The notes under the pieces were generated by a model. That model was not told the origin of the DNA, did not search any database, and saw only the letters and a list, made by a program, of their open reading frames with translations. Positions 12,704 through 20,841 of a stretch of DNA of 64,000 nt are shown one piece after another. Numbering within the stretch: the first letter of the stretch is position 1; every line of letters starts with the position of its first letter. Source of the stretch: Kocuria varians. GTDB lineage: Bacteria; Actinomycetota; Actinomycetes; Actinomycetales; Micrococcaceae. The stretch is from contig NZ_BJNW01000008.1 in assembly GCF_006539885.1 (NCBI RefSeq), positions 1 through 64,000 on the forward strand, given 5' to 3'. The position numbers were made by a program, and so were the translations under genes.

Positions 12704-13918
12704 TCACGCGAACGGGATCCGCACGTCCAGGTGCCAGGCGGCGTCGCGCACGCCGTACTCCACGCTGCCGTCCAGCAGCGCCACACGCTCACGGATCCCG
12801 CGCAGCCCGAAGCCGGAGGTCAGCTCCCCCACGGGGCGTTCGGCCACGGCCGTGCGGGTGGAGCGCGGGGCCGGGTTCTCCGCGTGCAGGTGCACGGCCG
12901 AGTCCGCGGTGGCCACGCGCAGCGCGCAGTGAGAACCCGCCGGGGCGTACTTGATCATGTTGGTGGTGGCCTCCTGCATCACGCGCGCCGCAGTGCCGCG
13001 CACGGTCGTGGGGAGCTGCGCCGCGCCGTCGTCCAGGGCGAAGTCCGCGTGCAGCCCGGAGTGCTCGAGGCTCGAGGCGAGGGTCTGCGCGACCTCCTGC
13101 AGCGATCCCGTGGTCAGCCCGGAGGTGCCTTCGGGCTGGGGCGGGGCGGGGACGCCGGAGTCCTGCGGGCCGGGGGACTCGCGCAGGATCTGCAGCAGGA
13201 TGCGCAGCTCCTGCAGCCCCGAGCGGGCCGCGGCGTCCATGGTGTCGATCGAACGGTGCAGTGCCGCGGGGTCCTGCTCACTGTGGGCCCCGGCCGCCTG
13301 CATGGTGACGAGCGTGAGCTCGTGCGCGACGACGTCGTGCAGGTCACGGGCGAGCGCGAGCCGCTCCTGCTCGCGCAGCTGCTGGTGCGTGACCTCCAGG
13401 ACGGCCAGGCGCCGCGCGTTCAACCGGTACTGGGTGAGGAAGAACCGCAGGGCCACGCCGAACAGCGCGCTGATGCCCATGGGGATACCCAGCGTCCAGA
13501 CGAACCGGGTGTCGTGGGAGACGGCCGAGGCCACGAGGATCCAGACCGCCGTGGCCGCCAGGTGCAGTGCGATCACCCTGCGCCGCAGCATGGCAAGGAT
13601 GCCCACCGTGACGGCACACGAGGCCAGCAGTGTGGCGGCGAAGTCGTCGTGCGCCACGGACGCCGCGTAGGCCAGGAGGATCACCACAGCGCTCGCCTTC
13701 GGGGTCCACGCGAGCAGGGCCACCGCGCCGTAGCTGAGCACCGAGGTGCCCACCGCCAGGACGGCCGTGAGGGGCGTCAGCCCCGGCCACGCGGTCGAGC
13801 GCAGATCATCCAGCAGTGCGAGCGCGGCGAAGAGGGTGACGGCGATCCGCAGCCAGTTGGGCATGGTCCTCGGGGGAGCCGCGGTGAGGAGGTCGCGCGC
13901 CGAGGTCGCCGTGGTCAC
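12704..13918 (-). CDS. NarL-family sensor histidine kinase with membrane sensor
   Basis: About 404 residues from GTG at 13918, five bases after the stop of the secreted peptide; ATG at 13864 is an alternative (386 residues). Five to six membrane helices (about 20-165) without a large extracellular domain are followed by a HisKA_3 dimerisation segment with phospho-acceptor His in ARDLHDVVAHELTL. The ATPase domain carries the N-box EATTNMIKYA and the G-box GFGLRGIRERV. It presumably phosphorylates the divergent LuxR-type regulator at 14156. A compact polytopic sensor of this kind is typical of kinases that sense membrane stress or small ligands, which fits the peptide encoded upstream; that link is inference. 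Confidence 0.9.
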   Translation of the reverse strand: MTTATSARDLLTAAPPRTMPNWLRIAVTLFAALALLDDLRSTAWPGLTPLTAVLAVGTSVLSYGAVALLAWTPKASAVVILLAYAASVAHDDFAATLLASCAVTVGILAMLRRRVIALHLAATAVWILVASAVSHDTRFVWTLGIPMGISALFGVALRFFLTQYRLNARRLAVLEVTHQQLREQERLALARDLHDVVAHELTLVTMQAAGAHSEQDPAALHRSIDTMDAAARSGLQELRILLQILRESPGPQDSGVPAPPQPEGTSGLTTGSLQEVAQTLASSLEHSGLHADFALDDGAAQLPTTVRGTAARVMQEATTNMIKYAPAGSHCALRVATADSAVHLHAENPAPRSTRTAVAERPVGELTSGFGLRGIRERVALLDGSVEYGVRDAAWHLDVRIPFA

Positions 13919-13923
13919 GGGGC

Positions 13924-14133
13924 TCAGTGGCCGCCCCGGCACAGGTACGGGAAGTACCCGCAGATCACGGAGGACGGGCCGGTGCGCACGGAGGCGCCGG
14001 TGTCCGCGGCGGCGGGCGCCATGGCGCCGAAGGACAGGCCACCCACGAGCATGGCGGTAAGCAGGGTCCGCACCAGCGCGGAGCGGTGCGAGCGGGCGGA
14101 ATTTGCATGCGAAGTCATCGAAGTCTGAGTCAT
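13924..14133 (-). CDS. Small secreted cysteine-containing peptide precursor
   Basis: 69-residue protein. A basic N-region (RSHRSALVR) is followed by a hydrophobic stretch and a signal peptidase I site after APAAA, leaving about 26 residues that end in SSVICGYFPYLCRGGH. The mature part has exactly two cysteines, C-x6-C, flanking aromatic residues, so a disulfide ring is possible. The start at 14133 has no Shine-Dalgarno, but TAAACT lies 6 nt upstream; an internal ATG at 14118 is possible. It is the first gene of the operon with the histidine kinase. I recognise no family; a kinase ligand, antimicrobial peptide or cell-surface peptide are all possible. Confidence 0.65.
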   Translation of the reverse strand: MTQTSMTSHANSARSHRSALVRTLLTAMLVGGLSFGAMAPAAADTGASVRTGPSSVICGYFPYLCRGGH

Positions 14134-14139
14134 GGCACC

Positions 14140-14149
14140 AGTTTATGAT
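14140..14149. promoter_or_regulatory. Overlapping divergent -10 elements for peptide/kinase and response regulator
   Basis: TATGAT (14144-14149, plus) ends 6 nt before the response regulator ATG at 14156. TAAACT (14145-14140, minus) ends 6 nt before the peptide ATG at 14133. The two hexamers share bases 14144-14145, so RNA polymerase could occupy only one at a time. For the minus promoter, TGCACA at 14168-14163 gives a 17-bp spacer. No good plus -35 is seen. Confidence 0.55.
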
Positions 14150-14155
14150 CGCATC

Positions 14156-14902
14156 ATGGATTTGTGCAGACTCCTCCTCGTCGATGATCACCCGCTCATG
14201 AGGGACGCGCTCGCCAACCTCTTCCGGGCGGAACCGGGTTTCGAGGTCGTCGGAGAGGCCGGCGAGGGTGCGGAGGCCGTCGAGAAGAGCGTGGCCCTGG
14301 AGCCGGACGTGGTCCTCATGGACATCCGCATGCCGGGCATGGACGGGATCGAGGCCACCGGGCAGATCGTCCAGCGCTGCCCGGACACCAAGGTGCTGGC
14401 CCTGACCACGTTCTCCACTCTGGAGTACGTGGTGCCGGCACTGCGTGCCGGAGCCTCCGGGTACCTGGTGAAGGACGCGCGCCACGACGAGATCGTCTCG
14501 GCTGTGAGCCTCGTCCGCGAGGACGAGCTGGCGCTGTCCCCGTCCGTGGCGAGCTCGCTGGCCAACAACGTGCTGGGGGACGTCCCGGTCCCGTCCGTGC
14601 GCCGCGGCAAGCGCTGGGACGCTCTCGGGCAGTCCTCGGGGCGGTGGTCCACGGGACCGCGTCCCGGAGCGCCGCAGCTCGCACCCCGCGAGCTCGAGAC
14701 CCTCGAGTGGATCGCCCGGGGCCTAAACAACAGCGAGATCGCGGAGCGGATGTCCGTGTCCCACGGCAGCGTGAAGTCCTACGTCTCCCGGCTGTGCGAG
14801 AAGCTCGCGGTGCGGGACCGCGTGCAGGTGCTGATCTCGGGCATCGAGTGGGGTCTCGTGGAGCCCGCACTGCACGACGACGACGCCCCTGGCCGCCACT
14901 GA
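14156..14902 (+). CDS. NarL/LuxR-type response regulator
   Basis: 248 residues. The receiver domain (1-125) has the acidic pair DD at 10-11, phospho-acceptor Asp56 in VVLMDIRMPGMDG, the switch Thr in ALTTFST and Lys in YLVKDA. The LuxR-type helix-turn-helix is near residues 180-240 (LAPRELETLEWIARGLNNSEIAERMSVSHGSVKSYV is the recognition region, positions about 176-211). The linker is long. The ATG at 14156 has no ribosome site, but TATGAT lies 6 nt upstream, pointing to a leaderless mRNA. It is divergent from and probably partner of the histidine kinase at 12704-13918. Followed by a terminator. Confidence 0.92.
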   Translation: MDLCRLLLVDDHPLMRDALANLFRAEPGFEVVGEAGEGAEAVEKSVALEPDVVLMDIRMPGMDGIEATGQIVQRCPDTKVLALTTFSTLEYVVPALRAGASGYLVKDARHDEIVSAVSLVREDELALSPSVASSLANNVLGDVPVPSVRRGKRWDALGQSSGRWSTGPRPGAPQLAPRELETLEWIARGLNNSEIAERMSVSHGSVKSYVSRLCEKLAVRDRVQVLISGIEWGLVEPALHDDDAPGRH

Positions 14903-14984
14903 CTCCCAGGGTCCGCCCAGTTTCGGGGCCAAGGTCTGGCCGTTCGGCCATGGTGGGCCCGGCGTCCGGTGCGGCACAGTGGAG

Positions 14985-15010
14985 GGAGGACGCCCGGAGG
15001 GGCGTCCTCC
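14985..15010 (+). terminator. Terminator of the response regulator gene
   Basis: Perfect 11-bp stem GGAGGACGCCC with a GGAG loop, about 80 nt after the stop. The rest of the 320-nt stretch to 15224 holds a weaker GGAGACG/CGTCTCC pair (about 15018-15052) and the hairpin of the convergent lldR-type gene; I see no gene in it. Confidence 0.75.
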
Positions 15011-15185
15011 GCTGACGGAGACGGAGCGACTGTACGGCGTTCCCGTCTCCACCGGCAGCGGATCGCTGAGTTCGCGCCGGGGGCCCTCGTCCTCCCCCTG
15101 ACGAGTCCCGCGAGGCCTGGATCACCTCGCGTGCGGCTCCGAGGACCCCCGACGCGTCAGCAGACCCCCGATGAGATCGGATCCG

Positions 15186-15219
15186 GTCCCGGCACCCTCC
15201 GACCAGGGGGTGCCGGGAC
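15186..15219 (-). terminator. Terminator of the FadR/LldR-type regulator gene
   Basis: 12-bp stem GTCCCGGCACCC with its complement and a 10-nt loop, ending 6 nt beyond the stop codon of the minus-strand regulator. Confidence 0.75.
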
Positions 15220-15224
15220 GGCGC

Positions 15225-15953
15225 TCATCCGGCGTCCGGCCCGCCCTGCGCCGCGGGGACCGGGGCGTAGAACCCGAGGATGTGCTCGCGCAGCAGCTGC
15301 GCGGCACGCTCGCCGTCCCGTTCCACCGTGGCCTCCAGGATCTTCCCGTGCTCCCGGTGCAGACCCGCGCGCACGCCGTCCCAGTCCGGGGTGGCCGCCA
15401 CGGTCTCCTGGACGTAGCCAATGGTCGCCTCGCGCAGGGAGGCCATGATCGTCTCCAGCACCACGTTTCCACCCAGCGAGGCCAGCTGGAAGTGGAACTG
15501 CGCGTCCAGGGCGTGGAACTCCGCGGCGGAGGTGGCGGGTTCACCCATCCGCTGCAGCAGGGCGGCGGCCTGCTCCAGCACGGCCGCCCGTTCGGGCACG
15601 TCCGCCGACGCCGCGTCCAGGCTCGACTGCGTCTCCAGCAGCACCCGGGTGCTCACCACGTCCGCGACCGGGAGGGATCGGGTGGCGATGTGCATCCGCA
15701 GTGCCCAGCCCAGGGCGGCGGAGGGGTCCGAGATCACGGTGGCCCCGGACTGCGGGCCGGAGCCGGTGGCCGAGCGCACGAGACCCATGGCCGCAAGGAT
15801 GCGCACGGCCTCGCGCACCGAGGCGCGCGAGATGCCGAAGTCCTCCGCGAGGGTCCGTTCGGCGAGCAGCTTGTCGCCCACGCGCAGCTCTCCCGCGCGC
15901 AGCTGCCGTTCGAGCCAGTCCAGCACCACCGTGTAGGCGGGGGCAGAGCCCAT
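15225..15953 (-). CDS. GntR/FadR-family regulator, probable lactate-responsive LldR type
   Basis: 242 residues: N-terminal winged helix-turn-helix (about 10-75; LLAERTLAEDFGISRASVREAV) and a C-terminal FCD all-helical effector domain with metal-ligand candidates (D and H of FHALDAQFHFQLA and REHGKILEA). ATG at 15953 follows an excellent AGGAGG. FadR-subfamily members bind TNGTCNNACNA-type sites, and two such palindromes lie upstream of the neighbouring permease and lutABC. With a lactate permease directly upstream, lactate is the likely inducer. A hairpin (15981-16011) separates it from lctP, so it may be read by read-through or its own promoter. Confidence 0.88.
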   Translation of the reverse strand: MGSAPAYTVVLDWLERQLRAGELRVGDKLLAERTLAEDFGISRASVREAVRILAAMGLVRSATGSGPQSGATVISDPSAALGWALRMHIATRSLPVADVVSTRVLLETQSSLDAASADVPERAAVLEQAAALLQRMGEPATSAAEFHALDAQFHFQLASLGGNVVLETIMASLREATIGYVQETVAATPDWDGVRAGLHREHGKILEATVERDGERAAQLLREHILGFYAPVPAAQGGPDAG

Positions 15954-15980
15954 GGTTCCTCCTGGGGGATCACATGCGGT

Positions 15981-16011
15981 GGCCCGTCACCGCTGGCAGC
16001 GGTGACGGGCC
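15981..16011 (-). terminator. Hairpin between lctP and the regulator gene
   Basis: Perfect 14-bp stem GGCCCGTCACCGCT with a 3-nt loop. It could end the permease mRNA and lower expression of the downstream regulator. Confidence 0.75.
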
Positions 16012-16037
16012 GGGAACGCTCACTGAATCTGCGGGCC

Positions 16038-17708
16038 TCAGGCGGCCGGCAGCATCCAGGAGAGCACGTTGGACTGCAGGAACACGAGGCAGCACAGCAC
16101 GAGCAGCATGCCGAGCGACCACGGGACGACCGAGCGGAAGATGCTGGACTCCTTGCCCTGCATGCCCACCGCCGTGGAGGCGATGGCCAGCGACTGCGGG
16201 GAGATCATCTTGCCCACCACGCCGCCGGACGTGTTGGCCGCCGTCATCAGGTGGGGGTCCAGGCCCGAGCCCAGCGCCGCGGTCTTCTGCAGGTTCGCGA
16301 ACAGGGCGTTGGCGGAGGTGTCGGAGCCGGTGACAGCCGTGCCCACCCAGCCGAGGACCGGGGAGAAGAACGCGAAGGCAGCGCCGAGCCCGGCCACGAA
16401 GGTCCCGATGGCCAGCGTCTGACCGGAGAAGTTCATCACGTAGGCCAGGGCGAGCACCGCCATGATCGTGAGACCGGAGAACCGCATCTTCCAGAAGCAG
16501 CGGCCGATCTCCGCAATGGCGTTGCCCATGGTGAGGCGGAACATGCCGTTGTGGTGGAACACGGAGTAGACCAGGGCCACGATCAGACCGGTGATCAGCA
16601 GCAGGGTTCCGGGACTGGAGAGCCACTGGAAGCTGTAGACGGTGCCGGAGATCGCCTCGCCCTTGGCGTTGAGCAGGTGACCGTGCAGACCGGGCCAGGG
16701 AATCTTGACGTCCGTGGCGGCCAGCGCCTTGGGCACGTTCACGCCCGCGGTCCACAGCTTGGCGACCCCGAAGATCACGACCACCAGCACGTAGGGCAGC
16801 ACGGCCATCCACACGCGGCCGGGAGTCAGGACGGCCGCGCTCTCCGGCTTCTCGACGCCCAGGTCCGCGCGCACGGCGTCGGCGCCCTTGGGGCGCCAGA
16901 ACCGCATGAGGACCACGGCCGCGGCGAGGCCTACAAGGGACGCCACGACGTCCGTGAGCTCGTAGGAGAAGTGCGTGGCGCACCACCACTGCGCGATCGC
17001 GAAGCTGCCGCCCACCACGAGCGCGGCGGGCCAGGCCTGCTTGAGGCCGCGGGCGCCGTCGACGATGAGCAGCAGGAAGAAGGGGACGGCGAACGCGAAG
17101 AGCGGGGCCTGGTGGCCCACGACCGCGCCGATGTGGGCGGGGCTCAGGTCGGTCAGCGTGCCGGCGGTGGTGATGGGGATGGCGATCGCGCCGAAGGCCA
17201 CCGGGGCGGTGTTGGCGATCAGCACCAGGGTGGCGGCCTTGAGGGGCTTCAGGCCCAAGGCCAGGATCATGGTCGCGGTGATGGCCACGGGCGCGCCGAA
17301 GCCGGCCAGTGCCTCCAGCAGGCCGCCGAAGCAGAACGCGATCAGCATGGCCTGGATCCTCAGGTCACCGCCGCCGATGGTGTCGAAGATGGTGCGGAGG
17401 TCCTCGAAGCGCCCCGAGAGCACGGTCACCTGGTAGAACCACAGGGCCATGACCACGATCCACACGATCGGGAAGAGGCCGTAGACGGCACCCTGCGTGG
17501 CGGTGAGCAGGGCGAGCTGGGTGGGCATGCCGAAGCCCAGGATCGCCACGGCCAGGGCGACCACCAGGGAGGTCAGCCCGGCCACGTACGCGCTGGCGCG
17601 GAAGGCCAGCAGCATCACGAAGAAGGTCAGCAGGGGGAGGCAGCCCACCAGGGCGGAGAGGCCGATGCTGCCTCCCACGGCATCGGTCACGGCGGTGAAG
17701 GTGGTCAC
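16038..17708 (-). CDS. lctP: L-lactate permease (LctP family)
   Basis: Proton-coupled uptake of L- and D-lactate or glycolate. The 556-residue protein has about 13 membrane helices and family sequences such as GGLLEALAGFGAPVAI, GRCFWKMRFSGLT, SGVVGKMISPQS-like VGKMISPQSLAIAS and the C-terminal QSNVLSWMLPAA. Start is GTG at 17708 with GGAG seven bases upstream. About 90 nt of leader precede it from the likely promoter at 17805. It is divergent from lutABC and shares its regulatory region; two FadR-type operators overlap its promoter, arguing for repression by the 15225-15953 regulator. Confidence 0.93.
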   Translation of the reverse strand: MTTFTAVTDAVGGSIGLSALVGCLPLLTFFVMLLAFRASAYVAGLTSLVVALAVAILGFGMPTQLALLTATQGAVYGLFPIVWIVVMALWFYQVTVLSGRFEDLRTIFDTIGGGDLRIQAMLIAFCFGGLLEALAGFGAPVAITATMILALGLKPLKAATLVLIANTAPVAFGAIAIPITTAGTLTDLSPAHIGAVVGHQAPLFAFAVPFFLLLIVDGARGLKQAWPAALVVGGSFAIAQWWCATHFSYELTDVVASLVGLAAAVVLMRFWRPKGADAVRADLGVEKPESAAVLTPGRVWMAVLPYVLVVVIFGVAKLWTAGVNVPKALAATDVKIPWPGLHGHLLNAKGEAISGTVYSFQWLSSPGTLLLITGLIVALVYSVFHHNGMFRLTMGNAIAEIGRCFWKMRFSGLTIMAVLALAYVMNFSGQTLAIGTFVAGLGAAFAFFSPVLGWVGTAVTGSDTSANALFANLQKTAALGSGLDPHLMTAANTSGGVVGKMISPQSLAIASTAVGMQGKESSIFRSVVPWSLGMLLVLCCLVFLQSNVLSWMLPAA

Positions 17709-17804
17709 AGGATCTCCAAGGGGTGAGGGGTGGATCGGAACCGCAGTTCTCGGGGTGGGGCGGTTCTGGCCGGGGCGGTGTGCACCGTGTTCGGAACCGG
17801 TCGT

Positions 17805-17810
17805 AGGATA
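17805..17810 (-). promoter_or_regulatory. Putative -10 of lctP
   Basis: TATCCT on the minus strand, about 95 nt before the lctP start. The -35 region 17 bp upstream falls inside the FadR-type palindromes, which suits a repressed promoter. Confidence 0.45.
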
Positions 17811-17812
17811 AG

Positions 17813-17823
17813 TGGTCAGGCCA
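17813..17823. promoter_or_regulatory. FadR/LldR-type operator, imperfect copy
   Basis: TGGTCAGGCCA, matching the T-G-G-T-C-N-G-A-C-C-A pattern of GntR/FadR operators in all but one position. It is in the lctP promoter spacer, 14 bp centre to centre from the perfect copy. Confidence 0.55.
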
Positions 17824-17826
17824 CAG

Positions 17827-17837
17827 TGGTCCGACCA
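17827..17837. promoter_or_regulatory. FadR/LldR-type operator, perfect palindrome
   Basis: TGGTCCGACCA is a perfect palindrome of the FadR-subfamily operator type. It lies between divergent lctP and lutA and overlaps the lctP -35 region. Confidence 0.65.
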
Positions 17838-17846
17838 CACAGCGTA

Positions 17847-17862
17847 CATGATCCAGGTCACA
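17847..17862. promoter_or_regulatory. Weak Crp-like site
   Basis: CATGA-N6-TCACA: right half perfect, left half with two mismatches to TGTGA. It lies between the lactate operators and lutA. May be chance. Confidence 0.25.
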
Positions 17863-17941
17863 CGATTAAGGCATGGCGCCCGGTGATTCGTGAGATGACG
17901 AGCGCGTCCGGCGGATGTCCGCGGCAGCGTGCGCGCATTGT

Positions 17942-17957
17942 TGTGATCCGGTTCACG
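17942..17957. promoter_or_regulatory. Crp/GlxR-like site upstream of lutA
   Basis: TGTGA-TCCGGT-TCACG, nine of ten matches to TGTGA-N6-TCACA. It overlaps a candidate lutA promoter (TTGTTG at 17938, TAGCCT at 17962, 18-bp spacer), so binding would probably repress. A crp gene is present at 36018-36695. Confidence 0.5.
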
Positions 17958-18031
17958 GGCGTAGCCTGGCCTGGACGCAGAGATGGACCGAGGCAGACGA
18001 TGACCAGAGCAGACGGTTGGGAGACCACAAC

Positions 18032-18865
18032 ATGAGAATCGCGCTCTTCGCCACGTGCATTGTGGATGCCATGTATCCGAAGGTGGCCCTGGCCACCGTG
18101 CGGATTCTGGAGCGGCTGGGACACGAGGTGGTGTTTCCCCAGGGGCAGGGCTGCTGCTCCCAGATGCACATCAACAGCGGGTACTTCGAGGACGCCGTTC
18201 CCGTGATCCGCAACCATGTCCGGGCCTTCACCAGCACGGACTACGACGTCGCCGTGGCGCCCTCCGGCTCGTGCGTCGCCTCCCTGGGCCACCAGCAGCC
18301 GCTGGTCGCGCGGCAGTGCGGGGACGCCGCGCTCGCCGATGACGCGGCCATGGTTGCGGAGAACACCTACGAACTCTCGGAGCTGCTCGTGGACGTGCTC
18401 GGCGTGACCGACTCGGCCGCCCAGCTGGGCTCCTGGTTCCCCCACCCCGTCACCTACCACCCGTCCTGCCACGGCATGCGCCTGCTCGGGCTCGGGGACC
18501 GCCAGAAGGACCTCGTGCGCTCCGTGGAGGAGATCGAGTTCCACGAGTTGCCGGACGCCGAGGAGTGCTGCGGCTTCGGCGGCACCTTCTCCTTCAAGAA
18601 CCCGGACGTCTCCGGCGCCATGGCGGATGAAAAGCTGCGCAACATCGTGGACGCCGGTGCCTCCCTGTGCACCGGCGGGGACGCCTCCTGTCTCATGCAC
18701 CTGGGCGGAGCCGCCTCCAAGCGGAAGCTGGACGTGCAGACGGTCCACTTCGCGGAGATCCTCGCGTCCACCCGCGCCAACCCGTTGATCGTGGACGGGC
18801 CCGTGGAACTGTCCATCCCCCAGCCCGGCCGCCGGTCGGCAGCCCCGGTAGGAGCCACCCGATGA
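18032..18865 (+). CDS. lutA: L-lactate oxidation complex subunit LutA
   Basis: 277-residue subunit of the LutABC iron-sulfur complex that oxidises L-lactate to pyruvate. It consists of two cysteine-rich CCG domains of the heterodisulfide-reductase type: the first around QGCCSQMHINSGY with VDAM, the second around YHPSCHGMR and ECCGFGGTFSFK. The ATG at 18032 follows GGGAG (18019-18023) by about eight bases; upstream codons lack the conserved start MRIALFATC. The TGA overlaps the lutB ATG. Control is by the shared lactate/Crp region upstream. Confidence 0.94.
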   Translation: MRIALFATCIVDAMYPKVALATVRILERLGHEVVFPQGQGCCSQMHINSGYFEDAVPVIRNHVRAFTSTDYDVAVAPSGSCVASLGHQQPLVARQCGDAALADDAAMVAENTYELSELLVDVLGVTDSAAQLGSWFPHPVTYHPSCHGMRLLGLGDRQKDLVRSVEEIEFHELPDAEECCGFGGTFSFKNPDVSGAMADEKLRNIVDAGASLCTGGDASCLMHLGGAASKRKLDVQTVHFAEILASTRANPLIVDGPVELSIPQPGRRSAAPVGATR

Positions 18866-20841
18866 GTATCACGTCCCTGGGCATGCCCGCCGTGCGCCCC
18901 GTCCACGGCCAGGGCAACCTTCACGCTCAGGTGGCCTTCCCACAGGCCGCCAAGAAAGAGCTGCAGAACGAGCAGATGCGCGCCAACATCCGGCACGCCA
19001 CCCACTCCATCCGCGCCAAGCGCGCGAGAGTGGTGGGCGAGGTCCCCGACTGGCAGGCGCTACGCGACACAGGGTCCGCGACCAAGGAAATGGTCATGGC
19101 GCACCTTCCCGAGCTGCTCGAGGAGTTCGAGCGCAACTTCACCGCGCAGGGCGGCGTCGTCCACTGGGCGCGGGATGCGGACGAGGCCAACGCCATCGTG
19201 ACGAGCCTGATCCAGGAGCAGGAGGTCACGGACGTCATCAAGGTCAAGTCCATGGCCACCCAGGAGATCGGGCTGAACGAGCACCTGCAGGAGCACGGCA
19301 TCTCCGCCACGGAGACGGACCTCGCCGAGCTGATTGTGCAGCTGGGCAAGGACAAGCCCTCTCACATCCTGGTCCCCGCCATCCACAAGAACCGCGAGGA
19401 GATCCGCGAGATCTTCCGCAGCGAGATGACCGAGATCACGGACGAGCTCACGAGCGAGCCGCGCGTGCTGGCCGAGGCGGCCCGAAAGCACCTGCGCGAG
19501 AAGTTCCTGACCTCCAAGGTCGCGATCTCCGGAGCGAACTTCGGCATCGCGGACACGGGAACGCTGTCCGTGGTGGAGTCCGAGGGCAACGGCCGCATGT
19601 GCCTCACCCTGCCCGAGACGCTGATCACGGTGATGGGTATCGAGAAGCTGCTGCCCAGCTACGAGGACCTCGAGGTCTTCTTCCAGCTGCTTCCGCGCTC
19701 CTCCACCGGTGAGCGCATGAATCCGTACACCTCCCTGTGGACCGGTGTCACCCCCGGCGACGGGCCCCAGAACGTGCACGTGGTGCTGCTGGACAACGGC
19801 CGCTCGGCGGTGCTCTCGGATCCCGAGGGACGCTCCGCGCTGCACTGCATCCGCTGCTCGGCGTGCCTGAACGTGTGCCCGGTGTACGAGCAGGTCGGCG
19901 GCCACGCCTACGGCTCCACCTACCCGGGGCCCATCGGCGCGATCCTCTCCCCGATGCTCACCGGCATCACCTCCGAGGAGAACGCCTCCCTGCCCTATGC
20001 CTCCACCTTGTGCGGGGCCTGCTACCAGGTGTGTCCCGTGAAGATCAACATCCCCGAGATCCTCGTGCACCTGCGGGACGAGGACGTCCGCACGCAGCAC
20101 GGGGAGCGCACGGACGTGGCCGCCTCAGCGCCCACCTCGACGGATCCCGCGATCACCGCGGGGGACGAGTGGCGCGAGGAGAAGTCCCTCACCGCGGACG
20201 AGGGCAACGGCGGACAGGACGGCGCGCCCGAAGAAGGGACGCTCAAGGACCTCTCCACGAAAGCGCGGCGCGTCGGCCGCCGGATGCGCGATGCCGTTCC
20301 CACGCGCGGGCTGCCCACGCAGATGGACGCGATGATGAAGGGTGCGTCCTTCGTGATGTCCTCGGGTCAGCGCATGTCCCTGGCCGAACGCGCCCTGCCT
20401 CTGGGCCGCGTGGTAGCGGGACGGGACCACGCGATCGGCTGGCTCCCCGGCATGCTGGGTGGCTGGACCCAGCAGCGTGACGTCCCCGCGCCGCCCAAGG
20501 AGTCCTTCCGCAACTGGTGGAAGAAGCACGAGGACGAGACGGCCCAGCGTCTGGATCGGGACGGCGCGACGCTTGACGCCCGGGCGGAGGTGCCCGGGTC
20601 GGATCGCTCCGCGCCCGCGGATGGCAGTGCAGCCGACCAGGGCGTTGCGTCCAGCCGGGGCAGTGCCGCCGGTAAGAGCAGTGCCGCTGGTGGTGGGTCC
20701 GCCGGTGGGGAGTCCTCCGGGGTTTCCGGAGCGAGAGCGGACGACGTCGCCGGGGGAGTCTCGGAGGCGAACGCCGACCCCACCGAGCACAACGACCGGA
20801 ACGCCGGGCGACGCACGGAAGAGAACGGGGAGCAGGCATGA
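18862..20841 (+). CDS. lutB: L-lactate oxidation complex subunit LutB with long C-terminal tail
   Basis: Iron-sulfur subunit of LutABC. The 659-residue protein has an LUD domain (about 55-300; FGIADTGTLSVVESEGNGR) and two [4Fe-4S] ferredoxin motifs, CIRCSACLNVCPVYEQ near 329 and CGACYQVCPVKINIP near 383. Typical LutB proteins end near residue 480-500. Here a moderately conserved segment ending FRNWWKKHE is followed by about 110 residues of Gly/Ser/Ala-rich, probably disordered tail. ATGA overlaps join it to lutA and lutC, so all three are translationally coupled. Confidence 0.94.
   Translation: MSITSLGMPAVRPVHGQGNLHAQVAFPQAAKKELQNEQMRANIRHATHSIRAKRARVVGEVPDWQALRDTGSATKEMVMAHLPELLEEFERNFTAQGGVVHWARDADEANAIVTSLIQEQEVTDVIKVKSMATQEIGLNEHLQEHGISATETDLAELIVQLGKDKPSHILVPAIHKNREEIREIFRSEMTEITDELTSEPRVLAEAARKHLREKFLTSKVAISGANFGIADTGTLSVVESEGNGRMCLTLPETLITVMGIEKLLPSYEDLEVFFQLLPRSSTGERMNPYTSLWTGVTPGDGPQNVHVVLLDNGRSAVLSDPEGRSALHCIRCSACLNVCPVYEQVGGHAYGSTYPGPIGAILSPMLTGITSEENASLPYASTLCGACYQVCPVKINIPEILVHLRDEDVRTQHGERTDVAASAPTSTDPAITAGDEWREEKSLTADEGNGGQDGAPEEGTLKDLSTKARRVGRRMRDAVPTRGLPTQMDAMMKGASFVMSSGQRMSLAERALPLGRVVAGRDHAIGWLPGMLGGWTQQRDVPAPPKESFRNWWKKHEDETAQRLDRDGATLDARAEVPGSDRSAPADGSAADQGVASSRGSAAGKSSAAGGGSAGGESSGVSGARADDVAGGVSEANADPTEHNDRNAGRRTEENGEQA

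Noticed and set aside
14903-15224. Possible small gene between the response regulator and lldR
   Set aside because: Short open frames exist but lack ribosome sites and protein-like sequence; the stretch is accounted for by hairpins.
15171-17726. 851-codon plus-strand open frame over lldR and lctP
   Set aside because: Antisense to two well-supported genes; His/Gly/Glu-rich with no recognisable domain.
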